A stretch of 64,000 nucleotides of DNA. Origin: Ascarosepion bandense. Its lineage: Eukaryota > Mollusca > Cephalopoda > Sepiida > Sepiidae. The notes under the pieces are model-generated. The model did not search any database. It was given only the letters and a program-made list of their open reading frames with translations, and was not told the origin of the DNA. Within the stretch, counting starts at the first letter, position 1. Every line of letters starts with the position of its first letter. The stretch covers positions 124,001 through 188,000 of the forward strand of contig JBBBDQ010000917.1 in NCBI GenBank assembly GCA_037127315.1, written 5' to 3'. Positions 1 through 11,450 of the stretch are shown here, one piece after another. A program made the translations under genes and the position numbers.

Positions 1-2495
1 AGACAGTTTGGTTAGTATTTGATAAAGAAGACTGTTCCCATGTCTGCCACAAGACAGTTTGGTTTGTATTTGATAAAGAAGACTGTTCCCAGGTGTGCTA
101 CAGGACAGTTTGGTTAGTATTTGATAAAGAAGACTGTTCCCATGTCTGCCACAAGACAGTTTGGTTAGTATTTGATAAAGCAGACTGTTCCCAGGTGTGC
201 AACAGGACAAATTCATTGTTCACACGTGTGCGACGACACACTTTGGTTTGTATTTGATAAAGACAACTGTTCCCATGTGTGCGACGGGACATTTTGGTTT
301 GTATTTGATAAAGAAGACTGTTCCCAGGTGTGCTACAGGACAGTTTGGTTTGTATTTGATAAAGAAGACTGTTCCCAGGTGTGCTACAGGACAGTTTGGT
401 TTGTATTTGATAAAGAAGACTGTTCCCATGTGTGCGACGGGACATTTTGGTTTGTATTTGATAAAGAAGACTGTTCCCTTGTGTGCGACGGGACATTTTG
501 GTTTGTATTTGATAAAGAAGACTGTTCCCAGGTGTGCTACAGGAGAGATTGGTTTGTATTTGATAAAGCAGACTGTTCCCAGGTGTGCTACAGGAGAGTT
601 TGGTTTGTATTTGATAAAGCAGACTGTTCCCAGGTGTGCTACAGGAGAGTTTGGTTTGTATTTGATAAAGCAGACTGTTCCCAGGTGTGCCACAGGACAG
701 TTTGGTTAGTATTTGATAAAGAAGACTGTTCCCATGTGTGCCACAGGACAGTTTGGTTTGTATTTGATAAAGAAGACTGTTCCCATGTGTGACACAGGAC
801 AGTTTGGTTTGTATTTAATAAAGAAGACTGTTCCCATGTGTGCTACAGGAGAGTTTGGTTTGTATTTGATAAAGCAGACTGTTCCCAGGTGTGCCACAGG
901 ACAGTTTGGTTAGTATTTGATAAAGCAGACTGTTCCCATGTGTGCCACAGGACAGTTTGGTTTGTATTTGATAAAGAAGACTGTTCCCAGGTGTGCTACA
1001 GGACAGTTTGGTTTGTATTTGATAAAGAAGACTGTTCCCATGTCTGCCACAAGACAGTTTGGTTAGTATTTGATAAAGAAGAATGTTCCCATGTGTGCAA
1101 AGGGACAAATTCATTGTTCCCATGTGTGCGACGGGACATTTTGGTTTGTATTTGATAAAGAAGACTGTTCCCAGGTGGGCTACAGGACATTTTGGTTTGT
1201 ATTTGGTAAAGAAGACTGTTCCCAGATGTGCTACAGGACAGTTTGGTTAGTATTTGATAAAGAAGAATGTTCCCATGTGTGCAAAGGGACAAATTCATTG
1301 TTCCCATGTGTGCGACGGGACATTTTGGTTTGTATTTGATAAAGAAGACTGTTCCCATGTGTGCCACAGGACAGTTTGGTTTGTATTTGATAAAGAAGAC
1401 TGTTCCCATGTGTGCCACAGGACAGTTTGGTTTGTATTTAATAAAGAAGACTGTTCCCATGTGTGCTACAGGAGAGTTTGGTTTGTATTTGATAAAGCAG
1501 ACTGTTCCCAGGTGTGCCACAGGACAGTTTGGTTAGTATTTGATAAAGCAGACTGTTCCCATGTGTGCCACAGGACAGTTTGGTTTGTATTTGATAAAGA
1601 AGACTGTTCCCAGGTGTGCTACAGGACAGTTTGGTTTGTATTTGATAAAGAAGACTGTTCCCATGTCTGCCACAAGACAGTTTGGTTAGTATTTGATAAA
1701 GAAGAATGTTCCCATGTGTGCAAAGGGACAAATTCATTGTTCCCATGTGTGCGACGGGACATTTTGGTTTGTATTTGATAAAGAAGACTGTTCCCAGGTG
1801 GGCTACAGGACATTTTGGTTTGTATTTGATAAAGAAGACTGTTCCCTTGTGTGCGACGGGACATTTTGGTTTGTATTTGATAAAGAAGACTGTTCCCATG
1901 TGTGCTACAGGACAGTTTGGTTTGTATTTGATAAAGAAGACCGTTCCCAGGTGTGCTACAGGACATTTTGGTTTGTATTTGATAAAGAAGACTGCTCCCA
2001 GGTGTGCGACAGGACAGTTTGGTTTGTATTTGATAAAGAAGACTGTTCCCATGTGTGCGACGGGACATTTTGGTTTGTATTTGATAAAGAAGACTGTTCC
2101 CTTGTGTGCGACGGGACAGTTTGGTTTGTATTTGATAAAGAAGACTGTTCCCAGGTGTGCTACAGGACAGTTTGGTTTGTATTTGATAAAGAAGACTGTT
2201 CCCAGGTGTGCTACAGGACAGTTTGGTTTGTATTTGATAAAGAAGAATGTTCCCATGTGTGCGACAGGACAGTTTGGTTTGCATTCAATGAAGAAGACTG
2301 TTCCCATGTGCGCGACAGGACAGTTTGGTTAGTATTTGATAAAGAAGACTGTTCCCATGTGTGCGACGGGACAAATTCATTATTCCCATGTGTGCGACGA
2401 CACAGTTTGGTTTGTATTCAATGAAGAAGACTGTTCCCATGTGTGCAACAGGACAGTTTGGTTTGTATTCAATGAAGAAGAACGTTCCCATCTGT
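1..2495 (-). repeat. 51-bp minisatellite, about 49 units (copy A)
   Basis: Tandem 51-bp units, each with a TGTTCCCATGTGTG-like core and a TTTGGTTTGTATTTGATAAAG block, run from the window edge to about 2495. Occasional 31-bp units, for example 1085-1115 and 1269-1299, have lost 20 bp. Read on the - strand the unit matches the 51-bp unit at 61205-62880, which places both at the same position downstream of a UGT copy. Since 51 is divisible by three and most units lack stops, long frames open on both strands. They shift at every 31-bp unit and carry no recognisable domain, so I treat the array as non-coding. It continues beyond the left edge. Confidence 0.95.
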
Positions 2496-2945
2496 TCCCC
2501 CCCACCCCATCAGTCACATTATTTACATATCGCAATCATCACAGCCTGTCAGAAAATTGATTTATCACAGTCAAAAACTATAACTTCACAGGTTACACAT
2601 TTTACCTCATCAAATAAATTACCCCCCCACCCCATCAGTCAGTTACATTATTTACATATCACAATCATCACAGCCAAAAGCATAATTTCACCTGTCACAC
2701 AAATTACCTCATCAAATAAATTACCCCCCATCAGTCAGTCGCATAATTTATATATCACAGTCATTTACATAATTTACACATCACAATCTCTTATCATAAT
2801 CTCACAACTAGTCAGAGAATTGACTAATCACACTCATAATATGCATACACAGGTCACATTTTACCTTATGAAATAAATTAAACCCCCCACCACCACCACC
2901 ATCAGTCCAATAAGTCATGTAGTCACAGCCAGTCAGAAAATTGAC
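2496..2945 (-). repeat. Degenerate 123-bp satellite (copy A), about 4 units
   Basis: Read on the - strand this stretch repeats a pattern of GATAA..AATT, CTGTGAT..GT, ATATGTAAATAATG and GAGGTAAAATGTGTGACC, the same order as the 123-bp unit expanded at 52748-61195. Units are strongly diverged and separated by C-rich runs. It lies directly downstream of UGT relic A, as the expanded array does for relic C. Confidence 0.8.
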
Positions 2946-2948
2946 TTC

Positions 2949-3326
2949 ATCAAAAAGATATTGATCGCACACACGGTGTAAAGCCTGAAATGTTTCCTGC
3001 TCAGAAGCTTCATCTTCAAATGAAAATAACTTTAAACAAAGTTTGTCAAAAGCAGCCATTTCTGGGAATTGCTCAACATCCAGGAAATTGACTCCATTTT
3101 TCATAGTCTTGAAATTTGAATGATACATCTCTGGAATTGTGATAAAGCTAGAGTGGCCAACGCTTTACAGTTCTACAGCCACTTTTGGCCATTGGGTTTA
3201 AGTGACCAAAATAAAGGAAGTGACAATCAGGAATTTTGTCAGTTCTAGCCAGATGGTACAAGGCAAATGCGTGGATTCCAAATTGTACTTGAGGGAAAAT
3301 TTTCATCATGATTGCTTCTTTTACAC
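2949..3326 (-). pseudogene. UDP-glycosyltransferase relic A (5' part only)
   Basis: The - strand matches the first ~121 codons of the intact UGT at 31236. The splice acceptor (AG at 3327-3328) and the double ATG at 3304-3309 are conserved. An extra A in the run at 3182-3185 shifts the frame, and an in-frame TAG follows at 3148-3150 after only 53 codons. Past the shift, peptides such as NGVNFLDVEQFPEMAAFDKL and SEQETFQALHRVCDQYLFDE are still clear. Homology ends abruptly at about 2949 and runs into 123-bp satellite sequence, so the catalytic Asp, the whole UDP-sugar-binding half and the membrane anchor are missing. The same extra base and junction occur in relic C. Non-functional. Confidence 0.92.
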
Positions 3327-3936
3327 CTGTAAAAGAAAAAACAAATTAGAAAATAGCAAAATAATGCTAAAATAAAGTCGAAATTCTATAATAAATGCAG
3401 CATATATTAACCAGACTGGTCCGTAAATAAATTCAGCCTTTCTTCCCATCATGTGTAAAACACACAAGTGCAGATCATTAATAAAAACAAAAAAGTCAAG
3501 ATATACAATGCATACAATTTTGACAGTCATCAAAATGTTAGAATTCATTGTTTGATAACAAATTAGTAAATACTAATGACTTCTAGATTATATATATTGA
3601 ATGTGCACAAAGTTCCAAGTGTATATTTATTTAATAGTAAAAACAATTTTCTGCTTTACTTATTTTAGCTGATAATAAGTTTAGATTTTGTTCACTTTAA
3701 TTTGTTTTACTAGTGAAGAGAGGTGGTCTCTCATGAAGAAAACGGAACAGTGTAAACACGTATTAATGTGAGAGACTGAGTTACAAAAACCAGATTAACG
3801 AAACTCATAGAACTAAAGTCGAAAAAGTTTAAAAAAAAAAAAAAAAGAAAAGTAAAAGACAAAAAAAAACTTTATTAATTTGCATTTTGCTACTGCTTTT
3901 CCTAAGTTTGTTAGAAAAGTCAACTTTTTCAATATT
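3327..3936 (-). other. Intron-like flank upstream of UGT relic A
   Basis: Collinear on the - strand with 30110-30562 of copy B and 51745-52370 of copy C, ending in a polypyrimidine tract and AG acceptor at 3327. It includes a poly-A run (3830-3846). No gene seen. Conservation in all three copies reflects shared descent. Confidence 0.7.
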
Positions 3937-4388
3937 AGTCTATATTTCTGGAATATAGTAGTATTTACATTGTTTGGACTGTTGTCCTTATCTTTATTCC
4001 TATTTTTGTGATGTTTTGTCCGTTGTACAGTCCAGCCTTCATCAGGTTATGTGTTCACCACTGCAGTAGGTTGGTCTGGAATTCAGAATTCATGGCCCAG
4101 TGGATATAGACATTGGTTAGTTCCAGTGATTTAGCCGTCACAGCAGTGTTGAATAAATAAGTTAAGAGTTAAAGGGAGGTAACTACATGGCTACCAGAAG
4201 TGACATCCACATGGAATGAGAATGATATACCCCAGTAATCGAAATAAAGGGTTCCATTCAAAATACCCAGCACCTGAAGACCAGAGCATACTGACCAACC
4301 AAAATGTCATTCATAAACATGGCAATAAAGATGAGAACAACAGTCTGAACAGTGTAAATAATGTAATTTTTCAAGGTTAACAATAGTA
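3937..4388. repeat. Foldback repeat with tRNA-like centre (copy A)
   Basis: Two related arms lie in opposite orientation. 3937-4062 contains a TTTGTCCGTTGTACAG..CTTCATCAGG segment and 4228-4388 contains CACCTGAAG..AAATGTCATTC; both carry an AATAAAGATRAG..CAGTC..CA..GTGTAAATA-like stretch. The spacer (about 4080-4150) is a shortened tRNA-like sequence. The same arrangement is at 29583-30100 and 51240-51745. Confidence 0.6.
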
Positions 4389-4574
4389 GTAACAGCTTAC
4401 TGCCATTAATGTCTAGGCAGCTATTTGCAAACAATTGGGTTACTTAATCACTTTCTCAAATATCATGATATAGCAATAGTGAAGCATTATGTCAATATAC
4501 CTGACAATGGGATAACACTTGTAGAATTGAATTTATGTGATGATCACCTGGATTATTGGTCTAATTTCTTTAAT

Positions 4575-5170
4575 CTTTTTAATCAATTAAACGCCAAGCA
4601 AGGATTTAATGCCACTAAGATTGAAGGGGGTTATTGGGTGTGAAAGAAAACGAGGAGGAGAAAGAACAATAAAACAAGATGGTTCAGGAAAATAGATAGC
4701 AATTGGTATTGCATTTAAATTTTTGAAGATTGTGGTTGGCAAGGAAGCAAGGAATTGGAAGGGAGTTTCACAGGTGAGAATTGTGAGAAATTAAACTATT
4801 AGACAAGAGTATATGGTAACTCGCTGGTTTAACAGTATAAAGACGAGACTTAGTTGCCAATCTAGAAGCATGCTTAAATTTCTGCAGTCAAGCAGTTAAG
4901 CTTACAATGATTTCCATAAAACTATTTATGGAAAAGACAAGGTTAGGACTGATTAAATTAAAAACAATTCTTTGTATTTTCTTTACAGTCTTGAGATATT
5001 TAATAGGAACACTGGATTCGATATGGCACTAATATTTAATGCATGGCCGAGGGTAGATTTATAATTATGAAAAAATGGATTCCAATCAAAATCACTTTCT
5101 GGCACAACAAAAGTGAACTTTTTTAGCAGTAGATGCAACAATATGATTTGGTGTAATCACTCCATGTCAT
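4575..5170 (-). mobile_element. LINE 3' end, CR1/Jockey-like, decayed (copy A)
   Basis: On the - strand, decayed frames spell the C-terminal tail of a reverse transcriptase, including ANCY-type residues after NLQKFK and a HNYKSTLGHALNI segment. These match equivalents in better preserved fragments such as 30566-31093. The 3' end at about 4575 has the AGTGGCATTAAATCCTTGCTTGG tail motif seen in broken form at other copies. No functional ORF. Confidence 0.65.
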
Positions 5171-5329
5171 TTAATACTTGGTTAGTGAAATTCAAATTGG
5201 ACCAGTTTGCATAATTAAGCTACATTCATCAGCTGATGACTAAGTCAACAACAAATTCATTTAAAAAGGAAACAAAAAATTACCCTGGAGTGAATAAAAA
5301 TCTGTATGAGAAGAATTTTTTCTTCATGA

Positions 5330-5885
5330 TGTTATGAACATCAGAAATTTATCTACTTTGCTCTGAAAATTTATTGTCAATAGATTGATTTTCTTCCTTA
5401 AAATTAATAGAGTATAGTTTACAATGACAATTCATTAAAAACTGGTTTTTCTTTTTCATTAAAGTTAATACAGGGTTTAGTTTACAAGAAAAATTCATTG
5501 TAAAGTGTTTTTTATTTCATTAAATAAACATAAAGTGATATTTTATAGTCAAAATTCATTGTAAATTGATTTTTTCATAAAACCTAATAGGAGGTATTGT
5601 CTGCTTTGAAAATTTGTTATAATTTGGTTTTTATTCATAAAGTTTAATAGAAAGTCTAGTTCATTATGAAAATTAATTTCTTTTTTCATAAAAGTTCATC
5701 AATTGTCTAGTTTGCTATGAAGACTCAGTTAATTTAATTCTTTTTTCATAAAAGTTAAGAGGGAATAGTTTGCTCTAAACAATTATTTAAAGTTGTTTTT
5801 TCATAACTGTTACGAGAGTATCTAGTTACCTATAAATATTTATGGTATATTGTTACTTTTCATTAAAGTCTGCTAACGAATATTA
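5330..5885 (-). repeat. ~60-bp imperfect tandem repeat (copy A)
   Basis: About nine diverged units, each with an AATTCATTRTAAA-like block, a TTTTTTCATAAAR block and a TAGTTTRCTATGA block. The same locus in C (49590-50290) is similarly expanded. In B it is reduced to about one unit near 28575-28640. Confidence 0.75.
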
Positions 5886-6290
5886 ATACAAATAAAAAAC
5901 ACCAGAAAAATAAAAGAACCAATAGAAGAGGGGAGAGGTTAAGTTGTTTTAGAATAAAAGAGGACAGTCCGATAAACTTTTTAAAAATAGTGATTCAAAA
6001 AATAATTTCATTCTTTTCTTAAGTCCTGAAAGTTTCATTAAAATCCAGCAATTATTTGATTTTTTATCAAGAATTTCTCCATTTCTTTTTTTTTTTTTTT
6101 ACACTGGGGAAAAGTGGGAGTTTTGTAATATTATATTTAACATAGTAAACTCTTGTAAAAATCTTGTCTCAAGTTTAGGAAATTTTAACATCATGGCGCA
6201 CTTTTTTTTTCAGTGAATTAGTGGAGGTGCCTATTATACAGTATGTTTTTGAATGAGTGCTTCTCAATTTATTAGTAATAAATTCTACAA
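5886..6290. other. AT-rich flank, no gene
   Basis: Homologous on the opposite strand to 27840-28140 in copy B. It has a poly-T run near 6086-6100. I see no coding or RNA feature. Confidence 0.6.
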
Positions 6291-6905
6291 AGTACTTGTG
6301 CTACTCGATTGGCATTTAGGTCCCACCCTTTCATTGTTAATTTAGTTACATGTAACTACCATTTCTACACTAACATTTTGTTTTCACACACTTCCCGCCT
6401 GTGAAACTCCCTTCTGTATATTTGCTTCCTTGATAGGCCACAGTTAAATGCCATATCTGATACACGCTTGGGTGATCATGTCTTGTAAAAGACATGACTG
6501 ATTGGGCAAAAGATTATTACACAGTAGGTTGCCAGCCAAGGCTATAGAACCCAGTCCGTCCTATTTTTAACCCATAACTGGAGAGAAGAGATGGATTAAT
6601 ATCTTTCCTAAGGGTATTTGTGCATATGTGAATGCAAGGAATTCAACTGGAATTTGAACTGTTCCCTGATTTCTTGTTCAGAGTTGGTATCCACTGCACC
6701 ACAACGCACAACCCTAATAGGTACAATCCCTAAAAGTTTAAATGCAACATTAATTGCCATCTCCTACCTCCCTAACCCTAAATCCCATCCACCTTTTATC
6801 CTTTCTAAAGAATCTACTGTTTTATTCTCTCACAGTAGCCCCATGCACACCAGTGGCTGTCCTGCTTTGCTTGAGGTTACAGGATTACAAAAATTTTTTT
6901 ATTCT
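6291..6905 (+). mobile_element. LINE 3' end split by a SINE (copy A)
   Basis: The segment GGTCCCACCCTTTCATTG..TCACACACTTCCCGCCTGTGAAACTCCCTTC (6318-6412) is the reverse-transcriptase tail also seen at 34150-34290 and 30566-31093. The rest of the tail resumes at 6714 after a SINE. It ends with CCCCATGCACACCAGTGGCTG and a T/A-rich terminus near 6905. Decayed. The same insertion is present at 27250-27835 in B. Confidence 0.7.
6438..6712 (-). mobile_element. tRNA-derived SINE (copy A)
   Basis: Minus-strand copy of the common SINE: A box TGGTGCAGTGG-like at the 5' end near 6700, a decayed B box, then the body with ACCCTTGGGAAAGG-like, CCATAACTGG and GCCATATCTGATACACGC-like landmarks. It sits inside a LINE tail. 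The related flanks CCTTGATAGG and CCTAATAGG look like a decayed target duplication. Orthologous copies lie at 27360-27638 and 49041-49272. Confidence 0.85.
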
Positions 6906-7254
6906 TCAGAATTTCTTTCACATTTCTTCAAAGAGCCATTGTTGATGAACACTCGGTAAGAGTAATATTTTTAAACCATACCATAAGCACAATGAAATCC
7001 CTAGCTATTAGTTATTTTGTGTACTAATAATATGTATAACATTAGCTTCCACAGTGACCAACTCTTGAAGTGTAGTGAATCCAATGTAGAAAATAGGATT
7101 ATACCCCCCGCCCCGGTAATTGTAGATCTAGAGATAACTATCTGGTTGAGGGTAAATGCAGATCTGCAAATATGACATCTCAAGCCACCATCCACCATAA
7201 AGGAAAGCTGTGTTTGTACAGGATTCATACTGATTTTTCAGGCCCATTTTCAGG

Positions 7255-7552
7255 CACTCCTTCACTAACACTTGCAATAATTATCTTACTCTTCCATTTG
7301 GTCAAATTTTTTTAAAATTTGGCTGAGCAGTTACCATTTCCCTCTTAGCAACCACGACTAAAGGAAGAGTCAAGCCACATGCCTCCAACTACCATAAGTG
7401 AAATTATTACTGAGATTCCTCCAGGCTTAACCCTATAATAGCCAATATTCCCCCACCACTTCCTTTACAAACCAAGCCTCAGGCATTAGAATTTTTCCCT
7501 TATTTGATTTGTTGACAATGGTATTTGCCCTCTAAATTTTATCCAAAATCAC

Positions 7553-7555
<3 letters not shown>
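7255..7555 (+). repeat. Dispersed ~300-bp repeat ending in TTACAG-(AT)n
   Basis: Matches 17545-17862 (+), a short piece at 16668-16743 (+) and 46640-46855 (-). Shared landmarks are TCAAGCCACATGCCTCC, ACCATAAG, AACCCTATAATAGCCAA and GTTGACAATG. At 7555, 16743 and 17862 its 3' end passes directly into an (AT)n array. Family not recognised. Confidence 0.75.

Positions 7556-7594
<39 letters not shown>
7556..7594. repeat. (TA)n microsatellite
   Basis: Uninterrupted TA dinucleotides, followed to about 7920 by TG/TA-rich low-complexity sequence. Confidence 0.95.
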
Positions 7595-7602
<8 letters not shown>

Positions 7603-8420
7603 AAGATATATAAAAAAGTATATGGTTTATATGAGTATATTTGGTGTGCGGATGTATGTATATTTCTTGTTTTTATATAAAATGTGTATGTGGGTGGTGT
7701 GTGTGCAATTAAAGTTGCACTTTATGTGTAAGGTGTATATATTTGTATATAAGTTGGATTGTAAGTGGTGATTTTTTAAGCACAGCTTAGATAAATGTGT
7801 TTGTGTGTGGGTGTATGTGTGTGTGTATATATATATATGTGTATATGTGTGTGTGAGTGTATGGATACGTATATGTATATGAATGTGTGTGTATGTATAT
7901 TTAAATATACATACTTATATATTTTTGCCCATTTCAGCCCTAATATCCCCATTTTATTTTACTTCTATTAAAACAAGTTTTTTTTTTTGTTAAATTTTTA
8001 ACAGAGATTATATTGTCTACTTTTCTCTCCTATTATCTTATTTCTGTGACATGTTTAATTTTTGATTCTTTAATACAGATGTAAGTAATCTATGTCTTCT
8101 AATATGGAGTTATGCATTTAATGTCTCATGTCTGGAGTACAAATTTTAAATAAGCTTTTTTCTTAAACCCCACTTTTTTTTAACTTCCTTGATATGGATG
8201 TTTTTGAGCTCCTTACAGGTATGTGAATATTTGTAAATTAAAATTTGAATGAATAAAGTTTTGTTTTTGATCATTGCTGATGAAGTGAGAACTTTTTCAC
8301 TGAAGTAGCTATTTAACAGAATGTAAATTTTGTAATATATATCTCTCGTACGCATGTTTCTTCATCAGGAAATCATCTTGAGTGGAAGTGAATTTGCTTT
8401 TTCAGTATTGCCAACTACAA
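7595..8420. other. Low-complexity and AT-rich DNA, no gene
   Basis: 7595-7920 is TGTG/TATA-rich. 7930-8385 is the inverted counterpart of 45370-45900 in copy C. That C counterpart also holds about 125 bp at 45680-45805 absent here. No ORF with family resemblance. Confidence 0.6.
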
Positions 8421-8960
8421 ATGCTTGCTTAAAATGATTATACAATTTAACCAAATGGGACAGTAATGATTTTATTTTGTGAATTAGTATCATAAAATTC
8501 TTTACACACATGGTTCAATATCCTGCAATGCAGGAAAATGTAATTGGAAAAAAAAAAAAAAATACCATCAGTGAATACAGTACCAGAGAAAAGGCATGAA
8601 CTCAATTGGATTCAAGAAGAAGCAGAGATCAACTACAGGTGGTAGGAGGCATGGTCTTCACTCAAGTGCGCCAAATTCAAACTCAACTCAGTGGTTGAGA
8701 AAGACGGCAGCCATGTTGAAAAATGTTACATTCAACACAATGTAAAATACAAGGAACAGTTTTGTGAAAAACATTTATACATCAGCTTAGTTACTGTTAT
8801 ACAAAATTGCATGTAGCTACTATTTATTACTACCGTGACTAAGAGTAGCAGAGATGTGTCTAATACACTTGACCTACTTAATAGGAAGAGAACACGTGGA
8901 AATATTGAAAATTTCATACAAACGATGCTATGAAAATTAACACAAAATAACATAAGGCGG
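8421..8960 (-). repeat. Dispersed repeat, first of two tandem copies in A
   Basis: Contains ATCCTGCAATGCAGGA, CAGCCATGTTGAAAAATG, ATTGCATGTAGCTAC and AGAGTAGCAGAGATSTGT. Related copies: 9395-10045 (-), 26815-27215 (+) and 44630-45290 (+). A 70-75-codon frame survives in several copies (LLLVTVVINSSYMQFCITV) but shows no family match to me. Confidence 0.75.
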
Positions 8961-9394
8961 ACCTGTACGACTGTAATTTTTTTTGCTTTTCATTGTTTTT
9001 TTTTAATTCAGTCCATGAGTAAACCTTTAAACTTTCAGATTAGCAAAAAAAACAACAAAAAAAAAGGCGGGGGATTCAGTTTTTTAAGGGGTTTCTCATA
9101 CAACGTTTTAGTATATCCATCTCCCAAAACTGTTTTTTCAATAATTTCATACAAGTTTTGTAGAGGAAAAAAAAGGAAGGGACGACAACAACTTTATCAT
9201 TTTCGTTTAAAATTCCCTTACCCCAAAATCTTTAAATATTGAATTTTTTCCAAAGATTTTTTTTTATCTGAAAGTTTATCGACTAATTGCTAAGAATGCA
9301 CTGAAAAAAGCTTAAAAAATACTGTAAAGCAAAAATATTACAGGGCGTGCCGGCCGTACAGGTCAATTGCCATGTCAACAACTAAATAAAAACA

Positions 9395-10045
9395 ATGCTG
9401 GCTTATACAATTTAAATGGGACAGTGACGATTTAATTTTGTTAAATAGTCTCATAAATTCTTTACACACATGGCGGTTTAATATCCTGCAATGCAGGAAA
9501 ATGCAACTGGAAAAAATAGAATCAGTAAATATAAGAGAAGAGCCAGATGAATACGTTTAAAAAAATCATTGGATTAACTCAATAGGGGTTCAAGATGAAG
9601 CTTGCTACAAAAGTTATGGTGGAAGGAGTAGATGACCTACTGGTGGTAGGAGGCATTGGGTTTAAGAGAAGAAACTTACTACTACGTTATATACGTCAAG
9701 GTGGAAGGAGTAGAGATCAACGACTGGTGGTAGGAGGAATGGTCTTCACTGAAGCGCGCCAAATTCAAGCTCAACTCAGTGGTTGAGAAAGACGGCAGCC
9801 ATGTTGAAAAATGTTATATTCAACACAATGTAAAATATAAGGAACAGTTTTGTAAAAAAGAACGTATATACATCAGCTTAGTTACTGTTATACAAAATTG
9901 CATGTAACTACTATTTATTACTACCATGATTAAGAGTAGCAGAGATCCGTCTAATACACCTGACCTATTTAATAGTAAGTGAAAACATGGAAGTATTGAA
10001 AATTTAACAAAGACGATGCTATTAAAATTAGCACAAAATAATATA
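9395..10045 (-). repeat. Dispersed repeat, second tandem copy in A
   Basis: About 1 kb from the first copy at 8421-8960, sharing the same landmarks in the same order. It includes a duplicated GGTGGTAGGAGG segment (9640-9740). Collinear with 44630-45200 on the opposite strand in C. Confidence 0.75.
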
Positions 10046-10439
10046 GAAATTCTGTAATCAACTAGATTAGTTCTAATTAACTTTTCTATAGTCAATTTAA
10101 GAGTTAAAATAGTGTTAAAAAGAAGTCTGAAGTGGACAAATCGTTTTTATAATCAACCTCTGCCTAGACACGTGGACGGAGTAAAAATTCTCCCGTAAAA
10201 AAATACGCTAGAAAAAATCCAGAAATGGTAATTAGCTTTTTAGTATTCATTGACAACATTTCCGTTCCGACTTTTACCGTGATGTAAAAAAATATATATA
10301 CATACTTGTTAAAATCATATTTCGTTAATTGACAGTCACTGTCACGCTGTGAATCGTTTGGATAGTTTTTTTTTTTTTTTTGTAATGAGGGAGAAACAAT
10401 TCTCACGTTATGAGTAGATTAAGTAAAAAAAAAAAAAAA

Positions 10440-10610
10440 TTGTTTCACTTTAACAAGCTCCTTCAGAGATTTAAAAACGAATGATTAAAAAAATCTAAGA
10501 GGTCTGGCTTCATTGTTCATATACGTGTCACGATACCTTCATCAAGATACTGTCTATTTTAATCTCTGAAGAAGCTTCTTAAAGAGAAACATGTTAAATT
10601 CAAGACTTTT
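10440..10610. repeat. Inverted pair of CTCTGAAG..GAAACA motifs (copy A)
   Basis: A + strand CTCTGAAGAAGCTTC..GAGAAACATG motif at 10563-10592 faces a - strand CTCTGAAGGAGC..GTGAAACAA motif at 10442-10474. About 90 bp of spacer lies between them. The same pair occurs inverted at 44100-44250 in C. Function unknown; see the hammerhead-like motif findings. Confidence 0.6.
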
Positions 10611-10822
10611 TTCCTAATTGTTCTTTAATTATAGTATTCATTTTGTCGGATTCCGATCCATATTGTTAATATTCAACATTATATCTGTGAAATATGACAG
10701 ATTTTACCAAGTAAAGATATATATCTTATTTTTATTCCCACGTGGGTTAGTAAATAAGATGGATCGCCATGTAACGGTAAGTCGTGACGGAGACATAAAA
10801 TTAATGAACGAACACTTGTTCT

Positions 10823-10827
<5 letters not shown>

Positions 10828-10876
<49 letters not shown>
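10828..10876. repeat. (TA)n microsatellite
   Basis: About 24 TA dinucleotides. Absent at the matching place in copy C (about 43870). Confidence 0.95.
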
Positions 10877-10878
<2 letters not shown>

Positions 10879-10904
10879 CTAGTGTCCACACGTGGAGAAA
10901 TACG

Positions 10905-11095
10905 TAAAATATGAAGAGAAAAATGTCTTACTTAGATATTTCCGTTCGGTCCATGATCTCCAAATAACGAGCCGGCAGGACCGTTGCCAATAAGCAACCT
11001 TCCCGTCGGCTCCTGATCGCTGAATGAATATTCTAAAGACGCTTGGGTGTGACGTCAAAAGCGGATGTCACGTGACTTTCTTATCCTTCAGTCAG
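10905..11095 (-). promoter_or_regulatory. Degraded counterpart of the promoter-like block in C
   Basis: On the - strand this carries CACGTGAC, TTGACGTCACACCCAAGCG and GAGATCATGGACCG in the same order as 43645-43825. The splice-donor-like GTAAGT in C is reduced here to TCTAAGTAAG by loss of GT. This is the outer limit of A-C homology that I can see. Confidence 0.5.
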
Positions 11096-11165
11096 TTTCG
11101 TGCCACAATTTTAACAATTTCTCCATTCACCATAAAAACTCATCCGTCACTATACAACGTTACAT

Positions 11166-11450
11166 ATTGTAGCTGGTCCCACATTAGAGCCTGTGTTAAT
11201 GTATATAAAATAAACGAAATCCGGAAAGAAGAGAAACCCGGATACAAGATAACTTTTATCCCGTCCCGACAACTCTCTTATATCAGGATTACACTGGTAT
11301 AACCATGATATAAGAGAGATTTTCTCTAGTCCCAAATTAGTGCCTTTAGCAATGTATATAAAATAGGCCAAACCCTGATATACAAGAGAATCCGCATCCG
11401 GTCCGACAACTCTCTTATATCCGGGTTACACTGTACCAGAGTTCGAAATT
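11166..11450 (+). repeat. Two-unit ~136-bp tandem repeat
   Basis: TCCGACAACTCTCTTATAT-type sequence occurs at about 11268 and 11404, each preceded by AATGTATATAAAATA. Part of the second unit is also inverted (CTCTCTTATATCAGG against CCATGATATAAGAGAG). Confidence 0.65.

Noticed and set aside
8732..8953. 73-codon frame recurring at 9820-10095 (-) and 26825-27043 (+)
   Set aside because: Belongs to a dispersed non-coding repeat; the fourth copy (44630-44900) does not keep the frame and no protein family is recognisable.
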